NCBI GenBank assembly: GCA_036971615.1
Contig: JAYKKR010000029.1
Span: 186,001 to 250,000 of the forward strand
Reading direction: 5' to 3'
DNA from: Amyloporia xantha
Lineage: Eukaryota > Basidiomycota > Agaricomycetes > Polyporales > Adustoporiaceae
DNA length: 64,000 bases
Shown: piece by piece, positions 34,440 through 44,999 of the stretch
Layout: each line of letters opens with the position of its first letter
Numbering within the stretch: position 1 is the stretch's first letter
Position numbers and translations under genes: made by a program
Notes under the pieces: generated by a model
Told to the model about the DNA's origin: nothing
The model's database searches: none
The model's input: only the letters and a program-made list of their open reading frames with translations

Positions 34440-34815
34440 CTATAATTCATATCACTCTAAGAACACTCTAAATGCTCGCTCTAAATGCTCGGAGAGCAAA
34501 AGTTGAATACACTGAGCCAACTTTAAGGCGACTCTGAAAGCCTCTGCTAGCAGATCTATGATGGCTTTGAGAGTGTATCATATTACCCTTGAAGTGATTG
34601 TAGACTGCTTGGAGAGCGTATCATATCAGCCTTGAAGTGATTGGAGACTACTCTTAGGCCCTTCCGAAAGGGCTCTGAGATTGCTCTGAGTCTGCTCTGG
34701 AGTGACCTGAGAAAATATTCTCATGTCAACTAAGTTTAAGAGCACTCTGGCTACTCTGAGTTCTCTAAAATCTTTCAAATCTCTAGGATGCTCTAGGATA
34801 GTCTCAGAGCAGCCT
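34440..34815. repeat. Cluster of CTCTGAG/CTCTAA motifs
   Basis: The motifs CTCTGAG, CTCAGAG, CTCTAAA, CTCGGAGAGC and CTCTAGGA recur more than fifteen times in both orientations. The vocabulary is the same as at 4570-4715, next to the Plavaka transposase. Here it follows the DUF6532-like gene, which is the same position relative to the gene's 3' end. Confidence 0.65.
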
Positions 34816-34859
34816 GGGACCAATATGGTTTTTCCTGATGTACTTGCCAGTCGCACTAT

Positions 34860-36330
34860 CCTACCTCCCAAACGACTGAACCCAGACTCTGATGCCGAAG
34901 TTCATCGGACCGGGGTATCTTTCCGAGGGGGGAGGGACCGGGAGCCCGACCAATTCCCATTGGTCCTGCTCTTTGGTGACAATTCCATATCACTGGGATT
35001 GTTGCTCCTCAAATGGAATACTTTCAATTCCAGTTTGAGTCTGCTGACCAGCGCTCATCAGCGCTCATCAGGAATCGAAGTCTGTAACCGACTTCGATTG
35101 ACGCTGGAGGTCTATATAGACCGTCGACGTGGACAGGGATCCTCCATCCTCTCAACCACCATGTCCACCGACAACGCCTCCATCGCCCCAAGCCCCTATA
35201 CGCCCAGCATCTCAGATGCTGAGCGCATAGAGGGTGAATGCGCCCTTGCCTATGAGACTGAGGTCATCTTGGCAAGGTGCAGAGCAGCGCAAGCCGCTCA
35301 GTGGTATCTTCTGCTTCCAGAAGATGACTCACAACTGTATGCCTACATTGAAGTATGGCTGCAGTATCTTACTGCTCGCCGTCTTCACAACATTGAATAT
35401 GTTGTGGAGGCGCGACGGAGGTTACTCCCTCTCCTCCAGCATACAACACCTGATGTGTTGTACACTTCATCCCAGCGTATGTCACACCTACCAGTGCGAC
35501 GCACATACCAGGAGCAGTCTGTCGCTGCTTCTGATGTGGATAGTGACAGCATGCCATACGCTGTCATCTATCCACCGGATGCCATTGCGCTGTGCCCCAG
35601 CGCTGGTTTCCCAGTATATGAGGTTCGTGTCAATTCCTGGCGCAGCTTCTTCATGCCCTCAGCGCCTTCATCGACACTGTGTAACCATTGCACTAGACCT
35701 TCTAGGTCAATGGCATGGACATGTCGAGACGCCATGTGCGTCGTCTCCTCATACACGCGACATGCCTAACCGGTGTCGCGTGGTATGTCAGTGGGTGTGC
35801 TGAATACTTCACAATTCGGGATGCCATATTTATGGACATGCTGCATGCTAAACTGGTGCAGCATATCTCTGTGGACTTGCCACATGCCTAACCGGTGTGG
35901 CATGCCGTATTTCCTCGAATCAGTCGTCATCCACTATCATGACCGATGACAGATTTGGCGATGCACCTTGATGCCTCTCCAGGTCATCAGCAATGGATAA
36001 CATTGCTGAGGATGCAGAGGTAACCCCCCTGTGTCCTGCTGGTCCAAAGGCAGAGTGACCCTACTGCCTGGGACTCAGATGCGATGTTGGCGCTCACTGG
36101 TCTCTGGGGACTGGTTTGCGTTGATGTCAACTCTGCTGCGGACTGTGCTTGCCACATGTCTAAGTACTACTCCTTGACCTGCGTGGAGTGTTCACAATTT
36201 GATTGTGAACTGTTGCTGCGGGGACTTCATCGTCTCCTGCAAGGAATACATTCCACTGGTTTCATCCACTTCAAAGTGCGATGGGCCCTTCCTCCTGTTG
36301 GACCCGTGGTACGAGTCCGGTAGGGGAGGA
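34860..36330. repeat. Large hairpin array, about 20 stem-loops in 1.4 kb
   Basis: Examples in order are ACCAAT/ATTGGT, AATCGAAGTC/GACTTCGATT (about 35074-35100), the palindrome GGTCTATATAGACC, AGCATCTcAGATGCT, GCGCAT/ATGCGC, TCTTCTGcttcCAGAAGA, CAACATtgaATGTTG-type, CAACAC/GTGTTG, GACAGC/GCTGTC and GACCTtctAGGTC. Three conserved-loop hairpins at 35754-35782, 35838-35864 and 35878-35902 follow, then GTCATC/GATGAC, CAGCAAT/ATTGCTG and GTTCACAAT/ATTGTGAAC. A polypurine tract AGGGGAGGA ends the array at 36330. Confidence 0.85.
35161..35769 (+). CDS. Uncertain ORF inside the hairpin array (202 codons)
   Basis: From the ATG at 35161 a frame reads MSTDNASIAPSPYTPSISDA, then ERIEGECALAYETEVILARC and RLHNIEYVVEARRRLLPLLQ, and stops within a conserved hairpin loop at 35769. 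Composition is protein-like, with alternating hydrophobic and charged residues. The frame is open further upstream, to 34723. I do not recognise it. It could be a Gag-like or element-borne protein, or it could be chance openness of structured DNA. Confidence 0.35.
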   Translation: MSTDNASIAPSPYTPSISDAERIEGECALAYETEVILARCRAAQAAQWYLLLPEDDSQLYAYIEVWLQYLTARRLHNIEYVVEARRRLLPLLQHTTPDVLYTSSQRMSHLPVRRTYQEQSVAASDVDSDSMPYAVIYPPDAIALCPSAGFPVYEVRVNSWRSFFMPSAPSSTLCNHCTRPSRSMAWTCRDAMCVVSSYTRHA

Positions 36331-36580
36331 TGTAACGTGCCGTTACATATCTATTCAATTATATTCCATTATATTATTATAATCCCTTATCCTAGGCTTA
36401 TATGCCCTTATCATCTATATTTACATATGTTTGTGTGCCAGCACATATGCCACTATCCTATTTCCTTTCTAAGACTAACACTTCTTTCACATTAACACCT
36501 ATGTATGCATACTGTAGACACTCTCTGGAATAGAGATTGGGTGCAGCGCATATCAGGTGTGAGTGAGAGAAGTATATTTG
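36331..36580 (+). other. Possible LTR or terminal segment starting TGTAACG
   Basis: Directly after the polypurine tract AGGGGAGGA, the sequence TGTAACGtgcCGTTACA (36331-36347) looks like the start of a Ty3-type LTR in plus orientation, and TTGTTACA near 36578-36585 could be its end. No matching second LTR or target duplication was found. The pol relic on the other strand ends exactly here, suggesting two elements joined by deletion. Confidence 0.35.
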
Positions 36581-39500
36581 TTACAGGTCGCTTGAGTCGT
36601 CCGGGACGGGTGGTTGGGGGCTGGTTTGTTTGGCTGTGGCCAACTCAGCCGCCTCCACGTCCCGCGCTTCACGGACTTCTGCTAATGCAGGTGTAGGGGA
36701 CGTCAGACGTCCTGCCCTGAGTTCCAGGACACGATTGACCGGTAGGTCATCGTGTTCCGGGTCCAGGCGCACATCCGCATTGGCATAGTCCTGTGGGGGT
36801 GTAAAATCATCGGAATTGTCGTTCTCGTAATAACGAGACAGGAAATTGGCGACCTTATTCTCACGTCCTTCCACGTACGAAATTTCGTACTGGAATCGTG
36901 AGAGGTATTTGTACCAGCGAACCTGTCGGTTCGTTGGGTTCGAGACGCCCTCAAAGAACGTCAATGCCTTATGATCCGTAATAATGCGGATCCGGCGGCC
37001 CAATAGCTTGTCCTCCCATTTGAGGAGAGCTTCTAGGATTCCTAGTGCCTTGTGTTCGTACGTTTTGTACGCTCGCTGGGCACTAGTGAATTTTTTAGAC
37101 ATGAATCCCGCCGGTCGGCAAGTACGCCAATCTGGCCCTTGTCCGTAGACAGCGCCGACTCCATGTATGGATGCGTCGCTGATGACCCATATGGGTTCAG
37201 GATTGGATGGGTCAATTGGCTTCAATATCGGGGCCTTGCAAGCCAATGCCTTGATGGATTCAAGGCACTTGGAGTGCAGCGGGCGCCACACGAACGGTCT
37301 GCCGTTGTGTGCCATGTCCGCTAGAGGTGACGTGTAGGCCGATACATCTGGCATGAAATGTGCCAGATAATTGACTAGTCCCAAGAATCACTGTACCTCG
37401 TGATAGGATCGCGGGATTCGCCATTCGCGAATCCTCGCCATCTTATCTGAGTCGGCATGTAATCCTCGGTCATCTATAAGATGACCCAGGCAATCCATGC
37501 GTTGCGAAAAGAAGTCACATTTAGTTTGACTCAAGTATAGCTTCGCCTGGCGAAGCTTCTTAAGTACTACTGCGAGATGTTCCTCGTGGTCTTCGACCGA
37601 GTCGGAGAACACGAAGATATCGTCAAGGTAAACATGGACGAATCGGCCTATGCAATCTCGAAAGATTGCTGTCATGAGGGACTGGAACGTCGCTGGGGCG
37701 TTGCAGTCTCCTTGTTGCATGACATGGCTCACGAACGTGCCGTACGGCGTTGAAAACGCCGTCTTCCAGACGTTGTCGGCAGCTATTCATATCTGCTCGT
37801 AGGCGTCGGACAGGTCGATCTTCGAGCGAAACTTTGCCCGGGCCACATCCATTTGGATTTGGTCTTGATCGGGAAATGGCGTCACATCTTTTATGGTGTT
37901 GTCGTTGCGCTGTCGTGCATCGACGACACTGCGAAGTTTGCCCGACTTCTTTACTATGCAAAGAAGTGGAGCCGCTTGTGTAGCCATTTTGGATTCCCAC
38001 CAGCCATTCGCCGTATACCGCTCGATCTTTTCGAGCAGTTGCGGCTTCATGACGTCGGGACATCGGGGTAAATGATACTTGTATCGTTTATCCTGGTCGA
38101 TAAGTGGGATCCGATGGTTTACCTCCCATAGGGGGGGTAAACCTGGCGGAGGAGGGCACATTATGTCCTCAAATTCCTTATTCCACTTATCTTGCAATGA
38201 AGTGTAGTCGGGACGTAAGGTCGCCCGGATCTCTTCATCAATGATGAGATTTTTGGCAGCCTGGTCCATGACTTCGTTCAGACCCCATGGGTCTGATCGA
38301 CCGAACTTGTCCCACTTCTCGTTGGACGAGTGCAGGCTCGGCACCGATCGCTCCGCGAGTATAGGTGCTTGTTCCCGGTGATTCCGTCCCTTCTGGGGCG
38401 GAATAGTTCTTACTGGGTGTTTCCCACTTCTGGGAGGAATGACGGAAACGCCGTCCCCCTCCCCCCTCGGAAACACCGCAGAATCGCCCACGTAGTGAGA
38501 ACGAGGGGGTTCTGCCGTAGTAGAACTCGCCGCGGGTTCCTATAGACCTGCATCCGATCCGACAACTGCTACATGCAGTCGCGGGTTCCGGCGTGGGTTG
38601 CCGTCCTTGCGTGCTGCTAATACGGCCGCCTCTTCGACCGCCGTATATGCTGGCACACGGACACCATTGATATGGATGGTGTGGTGTTTGAAGTCAAGCA
38701 CCCAGCTGCTTATGTACTAATGATGCACCAACATGTTGGGTAGGCCCAAACGCGGTTATGCACCAGGCAGCGCATTGGCCTGGCTGTTGGTGCATCAGGT
38801 GCTAGGGGCCAAATAGGGCAGGTGTAGTGTGACAGTAGCTGGTGTCGTATGGCTTATAAATCAGGCCGAAAGCGGAAATACACATTAAATCTATAGCAGA
38901 TGTGTATAATTCAAACTCAGCCGGTATGTAAGCATCCAAATAAGGAAGGTGGGCATGTATGGGCTCATTTTGATGCTTGTAATGGTGGCTATTAGAGTCT
39001 GCTGCTTATAATGGATTCTAATGAAACATATTACTATTGTATACCACTGGAATGCTTACAAATGGGGCTATTCAAATATTGTAATGAAAATTGTATTGAT
39101 CTAGGCTGGTAGAAGCTTGTATTGAATGCCACTGTTATATACCATTAGAATGCTTATAAATGGAGCTATTCAAATATTGTAATACAAATTGTATTGGTCT
39201 GGGCTAATAAAATTTGTATTGGATGTATGCTTGTTATATATCAATAAAATGCAAAAAAATGGGATTGACAGGTACAGGTAAATGTGCATTTCACATATTG
39301 GCCTTGTATGCTTGTATGCTTGTAATCCTGGGCTTGTAAGCCTTTTTGCTGATCACCCAACCAACATGGAGCAATACAGATGCTGTATAACCATTTTCAG
39401 CCAAAATAATTTTCATACGCACCGCGTTCAAAAACATATTTTGTGTTTTTTGGCTCAAGTAAGCAAGCTATGGTGCTCAAACAAATTTTTCCGTATCACT

Positions 39501-42500
39501 GGAGTGATGGTCTACGACTTTCATTTATACCATATATGGTAATTTCCACTTTTGGAAATCTCATTTCAGGTCCAGGGGATGTATAGATACATAGGGCAGA
39601 CATACAGAGGATGTAAAAGTCATCAAACTATGTCTAGATAAGTCTGTAACATGTGTCTGACATGAGTCTTACATGAGTCTTACATTGGTCTTACATGAAT
39701 GTTCATGTTTCACCATCCTGGTTATGCTAGTGTACGCACTTCAGTCACTCATATCCTAGTATCAATGAACACTCAAACCAGTATATACTCAATGTGTACA
39801 AAGTGATTGAATGAGCTATGTATGTAGTTGCTGTTGTGAAAGACTGACCACTGTTGAAGTGCACACAGAACAAGAGTGGTGAAACTTGTGTAAGACTCAT
39901 GTAAGACCAATGTAAGACTCATGCCAAACACATGTTGCAGACTTATCTAGACATAGTTTGATGACTTTTACATCCTCTGTATGTCTGCCCTATGTATCTA
40001 TACATCCCCTGGACCTGAAATGAGATTTCCAAAAGTGGAAATTACCATATATGGTATAAATGAAAGTCGTAGACCATCACTCCAGTGATACGGAAAAATT
40101 TGTTTGAGCACCATAGCTTGCTTACTTGAGCCAAAAAACACAAAATATGTTTTTGAACGCGGTGCGTATGAAAATTATTTTGGCTGAAAATGGTTATACA
40201 GCATCTGTATTGCTCCATGTTGGTTGGGTGATCAGCAAAAAGGCTTACAAGCCCAGGATTACAAGCATACAAGCATACAAGGCCAATATGTGAAATGCAC
40301 ATTTACCTGTACCTGTCAATCCCATTTTTTTGCATTTTATTGATATATAACAAGCATACATCCAATACAAATTTTATTAGCCCAGACCAATACAATTTGT
40401 ATTACAATATTTGAATAGCTCCATTTATAAGCATTCTAATGGTATATAACAGTGGCATTCAATACAAGCTTCTACCAGCCTAGATCAATACAATTTTCAT
40501 TACAATATTTGAATAGCCCCATTTGTAAGCATTCCAGTGGTATACAATAGTAATATGTTTCATTAGAATCCATTATAAGCAGCAGACTCTAATAGCCACC
40601 ATTACAAGCATCAAAATGAGCCCATACATGCCCACCTTCCTTATTTGGATGCTTACATACCGGCTGAGTTTGAATTATACACATCTGCTATAGATTTAAT
40701 GTGTATTTCCGCTTTCGGCCTGATTTATAAGCCATACGACACCAGCTACTGTCACACTACACCTGCCCTATTTGGCCCCTAGCACCTGATGCACCAACAG
40801 CCAGGCCAATGCGCTGCCTGGTGCATAACCGCGTTTGGGCCTACCCAACATGTTGGTGCATCAGGTCTACATAAGTTGGTGAAGCACCACACCATAGGTG
40901 TTGCAGAACACCGTGCCCAATATGGCATCGTAGCGGTCGATATCGACCACATCCATGTAGTGTTTGCAGTGCACTGGGCCGACCCGTAGGGTCGGGCGCG
41001 CGCCATAATTAATGCGTGTACGGCTGCCCTTGGTCCCCAATTGCAGCCCCATCTGTTCCCGCAGATCAATGCGGTCGGCGTGACTCAGATACGCCATTTC
41101 AGGCGATATTGAGTCCGTTGTACATCCCGTGTCGAATAGCGTATACGCTTTCACACCGTTGATGTCAACTTCGGCACACAGGGTGTGCTGTAGTTCTGGC
41201 GTGCGCTTCGGCTGACCCATGGGGTCGGTAATCTGGCGCACTCGGGGGTCATACAGCCATGCTTCCTTTAGTGTACGGGCTGATGGGGCTACCCCCATTG
41301 CATAGCATCGGGGCGCCACCGCCTCCGTGTCGGAGGCATGCGCCTCGCTGGACTCGATGCGCATACCCGCAAAACGCATGGCTCCGAACTGGAGGTCGTC
41401 GTCGTACAACTGGTCTCGTTCGCCGTGGGATGAATACTGGGAGCCCCCATACCCGTAGTCGGATACTGGGTACACCTCGTCCCCCTCGTCCTCAGCATGC
41501 AATTGGGCGTCCTCCTCGTTGTGCTCCTGCACCGTCTCGAGTACGCCAGGCGTACTCGGCTGATCATTACTTGGCTCGTCGTCCATTACTCATTGCGCAA
41601 ACATCCGTGGGGCAGGCTTTGCCTTACCCGCAGGATGTGGGCAGTTAGTCGAGATGTGGCCCTTCTCGCCACACCCGTAGCATGTCAAGTTAGCGTGATC
41701 ATGCGTCGGGACCGCGTTGCGTGCGCCACGAGTTTCGTGTGTGCGCGCCGGTACGGTACCCGGGGACGTTTCGCCCCGGGTCGTGGGGCGATCGACTCCA
41801 GGTTGATTCCTCGAGCGATGGCTCCGCCCCCCTGGGGCGGTAGTCCTTCCCACCGACGTCATCGTAGTTGGCGGGTTTTTCGAGTTGGCAGCCGTAGGCT
41901 GCAGGGCGCGCCGCCGGGAGGCTTCGCCTTCCTGGCCAGTCTCCCAATCCCGCACCGCATCTACCAGCTGGTTGAGCGTATTGTGCGCGGTGGAAAGCCG
42001 GTACCCAGTGATCACCGTACGATATATTTCGTCCGGTAATGCATCTAGGAAGTGTTTGCGGAATTGGTATGTCGACGGTTGCTCTACCATACGGTTACCA
42101 TATGAATTGAGGCGATCGGCGAGATCCGATGCTCCTCCCGTAGACAAGCTATACGTCGCGCGTTCGAATCGTTCGGACGCGATTTGCTCCTCGTTTTTAT
42201 GGAGGAATCAACGGTGAAGCTGCACAATGGCTTCTTCGAACGTCCAATGTCTAATCTCCCGTTGGGGGGATTGGACATTGATGAAAAACCACGACGCCGC
42301 GGTTTTGTCCAATGCTCGGCCCAGGATCTGTAACCGATCCTGGTCCAAGCTTGGGCCGGTGATGCGAAGGGTGCTGAAATAGTCCAGCAACTTCTGCAGC
42401 CAAACTTCAAAGGCGTCGAGATCGTCCGTTCTGTCATAAGATGACGGGAACGGCGGTTTTGCCATACGAAGGTACTCCGGAGGACCCGATGTCGGTTCCT

Positions 42501-43958
42501 CCGCTACTGATTTGTGTATCATTCGACGAGTCCGCTCTATAGCGGCCTCGTACGCAACCTGCTCCTCGGGCATTGTGCTCCCCGCTCGGACCGGTTGAGA
42601 GGGGGCAACACTGCCGAACCTGGGACCCAGGTTGGCCGGCCCCGGGGTATGTCCAAAGGACACGTTACGGAGAGCACCCAAAGCGGGTGATCCTCCGTGG
42701 CTTCGACGAGGATCACTAGATGATCCTCTCGTTGCCCTTGACGGTAATATTGGAGGGTGGCCCGTCCGTGAGGATGCGTTGCTCTGAGAGGACGAAGGTG
42801 GTCCAGGTGGATTACCGCCGGGGGGACCTCCTGGTGGTCCCCCGGGTGGTCCTCCGGGAGGGCCCATAGGTGGGCCGTTGGAACTAGGGGGTCCACCTCC
42901 TAAAGGTGGGCCTCCCCGCCTAGTGGTCCTCCCATTGGTGGTCCACCTCCATTACCGTTGTTGCTTGAGTCGTCACTCGGCTCGCTCGACGGTGGTGGAT
43001 ACCCTGGTGGGGGTGGAGACCGGCCTGACCGCGATTGCTCCTGCGATTCGCGCAGCCGGGCTTCTGCAGTGGCACCGTAGCGACGGATTTGTCATTGAGC
43101 GGTGATTCTTCGTTCATACGATATGTCCGACTCTCCAAATTGCTGGGGAGCCGTGATGCCTTCGATCGCCGCCTCGATCGCCGGATCCCTTGGTGAGCCC
43201 ATGTTGAGGCTGTTCGCACCATTCCTTGGGCGGTCGGCCTGGGGGATGGCCCCGTTCCTATCGGGGGGGCCATCACCTTCAGCGTGCGCTGTTCCAGGTC
43301 CCGACGACGATTCGTCACCCTGGCGTGTGCTCGAGGGGGTTCCCTCTGGCTCATCTAGTAATAGCTGGAGGGCTTCGTGCTCGATGGCTGCGATCCGGGC
43401 GCGCATCACGACGAGTTCGTGATTCGCGCGCTGGGTCGCTGTATCGAGCTCCCTTCGGCTGCGATCAAACACTTCTTGTATCCGACTGCGTAGCGTTTCA
43501 CTGCGAACGCTACGCGCGGACGTCCTCGAGGGTGCCCTCGCTCTCTCCAACGTCACTCCAGCCATAGGGCTGGGGATGGGAGAGAGGGGGGATGAGCGAG
43601 CATCACCTGGTGGTGGCTCACTCTCTCTTATCTCGTCGTTTACGGCGGGCGCTACATATGACAGCGCATCATCTCCATCGCCCACTTGTGAGGCTGATGG
43701 GAGTCGATTCACCGGATTCGGTGAATCCTGTGCTTCTGTGGGTCCACCCGAAGGGTGCACCACTCGTTCGGGACCACTCTGCCCGGGCGTTATTGGCTCA
43801 GATGGTCCTGGTCCCCTGTCCGATCCTGTGTCACTTACGCGGGCCCTCCATGACATTATTCGTGAAGCGGGTGAGGGTACACCGACTGGTGCAGTCGGTT
43901 CGCCCGTCGCTTCACGCATTTCTCGAGCGGTGATGCTCCGAGTTTTGCGTTTGGTCAT
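36581..43958 (-). pseudogene. Gypsy gag-pol with premature stops and an insertion
   Basis: Gag starts at 43958 (MTKRKTRSITAREMREATGE), has a Gly/Pro-rich linker near 42850 and the zinc knuckle CYGCGEKGHISTNCPHP near 41680. The protease has LFDTGCTTDSISPEM near 41120. Reverse transcriptase has SKIDLSDAYEQ and the active-site FVHVYLDDIFVFSDS near 37630. RNase H has ISDASIHGVGAVY, YKTYEHKALGILEAL and ITDHKALTFFEG. Stops interrupt it at 43092, 42208, 41587, 37784 and 37385 (all TGA) and at 38540 (TAG). One frameshift is needed near 42930. It therefore cannot make the full polyprotein. Confidence 0.9.
38703..40881. mobile_element. Fold-back DNA element B: 2179-bp near-perfect palindrome
   Basis: The 7-bp duplication AAGCACC flanks it (38696-38702 and 40882-40888). 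The left end is CAGCTGCTTATGTAC, and the right end read inward is CACCAACTTATGTA. Each arm is about 1 kb. The arms are mirror images about 39792: an 86-codon frame at 39282-39542 reappears identically on the other strand at 40042-40302. Each terminus carries an inner hairpin, TGATGCACCAAC (38721) with GTTGGTGCATCA (38788), and a GTTATGCACCAGGCAG block shared with element A. The interior is AT-rich with no transposase. Removing element plus one duplication (2186 bp) brings the Gypsy gag-pol frame back into phase. Confidence 0.92.
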
Positions 43959-43979
43959 CCTAATGGGGATGTCCGGGAT

Positions 43980-44345
43980 TGTATGCGATGTGAAAAAGAA
44001 GCGATGCTTCTATTTCCGTGTCAGATCCGCACTCGTCTATATAGACGATTTCAGAGATTCTGATTGGAACGTAAAAAAGTGTAAGGCCTGGCTCTTACTC
44101 AGACGGAAGTACGTTGCACCAACTTCTATTAGAAGAGTGCGATGTACAGGTGTAAGTAAGAAAGGTACTTTTCTTCCCTACGCGCGTGTCCTTAAAAGGG
44201 CACGCGCGCGCGAGACACGTGCATACGTCAATGTACTGTACAGTTGCCCAACGCCGCGATCCACAGGATCGTATTAGGTAATAGTGAAGACGAATATGTA
44301 CAGTATAGATAAGATGTTGTAGGGTACCCGTAGGGGTACCTTACA
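43980..44345 (-). repeat. Putative 5' LTR of the Gypsy relic, hairpin-rich
   Basis: Read on the minus strand, it begins TGTAAGGTACCCC at 44345 and ends with ATACA at 43980, giving TG...CA ends 22 bp before the gag ATG. It contains a TATA-like palindrome CGTCTATATAGACG (44034-44047) and further stem-loops: AGAAGC/GCTTCT (43997-44011), CTTCT/AGAAG (44123-44135), CGCGCGTG...CACGCGCG (44181-44208), CGATCC/GGATCG (44257-44271) and GGTACCC/GGGTACC (44323-44340). There is no second copy in the window to confirm it. Confidence 0.5.
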
Positions 44346-44940
44346 AAATGACATCTCAGCCAAAGAAAAAGAATCATTCTTGGTCTTTTGCTCAGTGACA
44401 AAGAGGTATATGATTTTCTTGAATATCAAGCCTGAGCAAGTGTTCACTAGGGCAGTGCAATATCCTTAACACTTATTGTTTACCTTAGCATGTGATGAAG
44501 ACCAACTTGAATGTGATTTCATTGTCAAGCACTGACACACACTTGCTTGGGGTAGGAGTCATATTTAAATGACTGACCATCAACTGGAGAAATCAACTAA
44601 GCTGGTCAAATGTCCATGACTCTGGATTGAAATTTGTAGTGCTTGCTTGATCTACTTGAATTGACATCCTGCTGTGAATACTAGGATGTCCTTGGACCTC
44701 TGAATTTATTGACCATTATTCACAGAATAGTCTTGTCTTTTTGAATACAGATAACAAGCAACAAACAATTTGAATAAATAGTAGCAGAGCTAACCACAAG
44801 ATCATTATGCAATATGCTGCAAGACAGACAAAATCCTTTGACAAGTCAATAAGAGGACATATTTATGCAGTCTGGAGGACAGAACTTACCAAGAAAGTCT
44901 TCTACCCAATTTCCACCTCATGCCGGCATGATTCAACATT
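44346..44940. other. AT-rich, CpG-poor spacer
   Basis: Essentially no CpG occurs from 44346 to about 44920, although TG and CA are common. No gene was recognised. Confidence 0.6.
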
Positions 44941-44999
44941 TGCATGGCTTCACACACCATCCTCTGTATCATCAACATTCACTGTACCCACTACCAGCA

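Larger units (their letters stand above)
36581..44345 (-). mobile_element. Ty3/Gypsy LTR retrotransposon relic, no integrase
   Basis: The element runs right to left: a 5' LTR-like segment (43980-44345), gag with a CCHC knuckle, protease, reverse transcriptase and RNase H. It stops at 36581 without integrase or a matching 3' LTR. Element B (38703-40881) is inserted between the protease and reverse transcriptase parts. Its domain order (RNase H last here, with integrase expected after it) is that of Ty3/Gypsy, and its 3' end appears deleted. Confidence 0.85.

Noticed and set aside
36331..36585. Calling this segment the 3' LTR of the Gypsy relic
   Set aside because: It does not resemble the right-hand LTR (43980-44345), and its polypurine tract is in the opposite orientation.
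39282..40302. Two small genes with identical 86-residue products
   Set aside because: They are the two arms of one palindrome read on opposite strands. The frame has no recognisable domain.
42537..43354. Alternative frames in the Gly/Pro-rich part of gag (119 and 144 codons)
   Set aside because: They are frame shadows of the Pro/Gly-rich linker. The zinc-knuckle frame is the coherent one.
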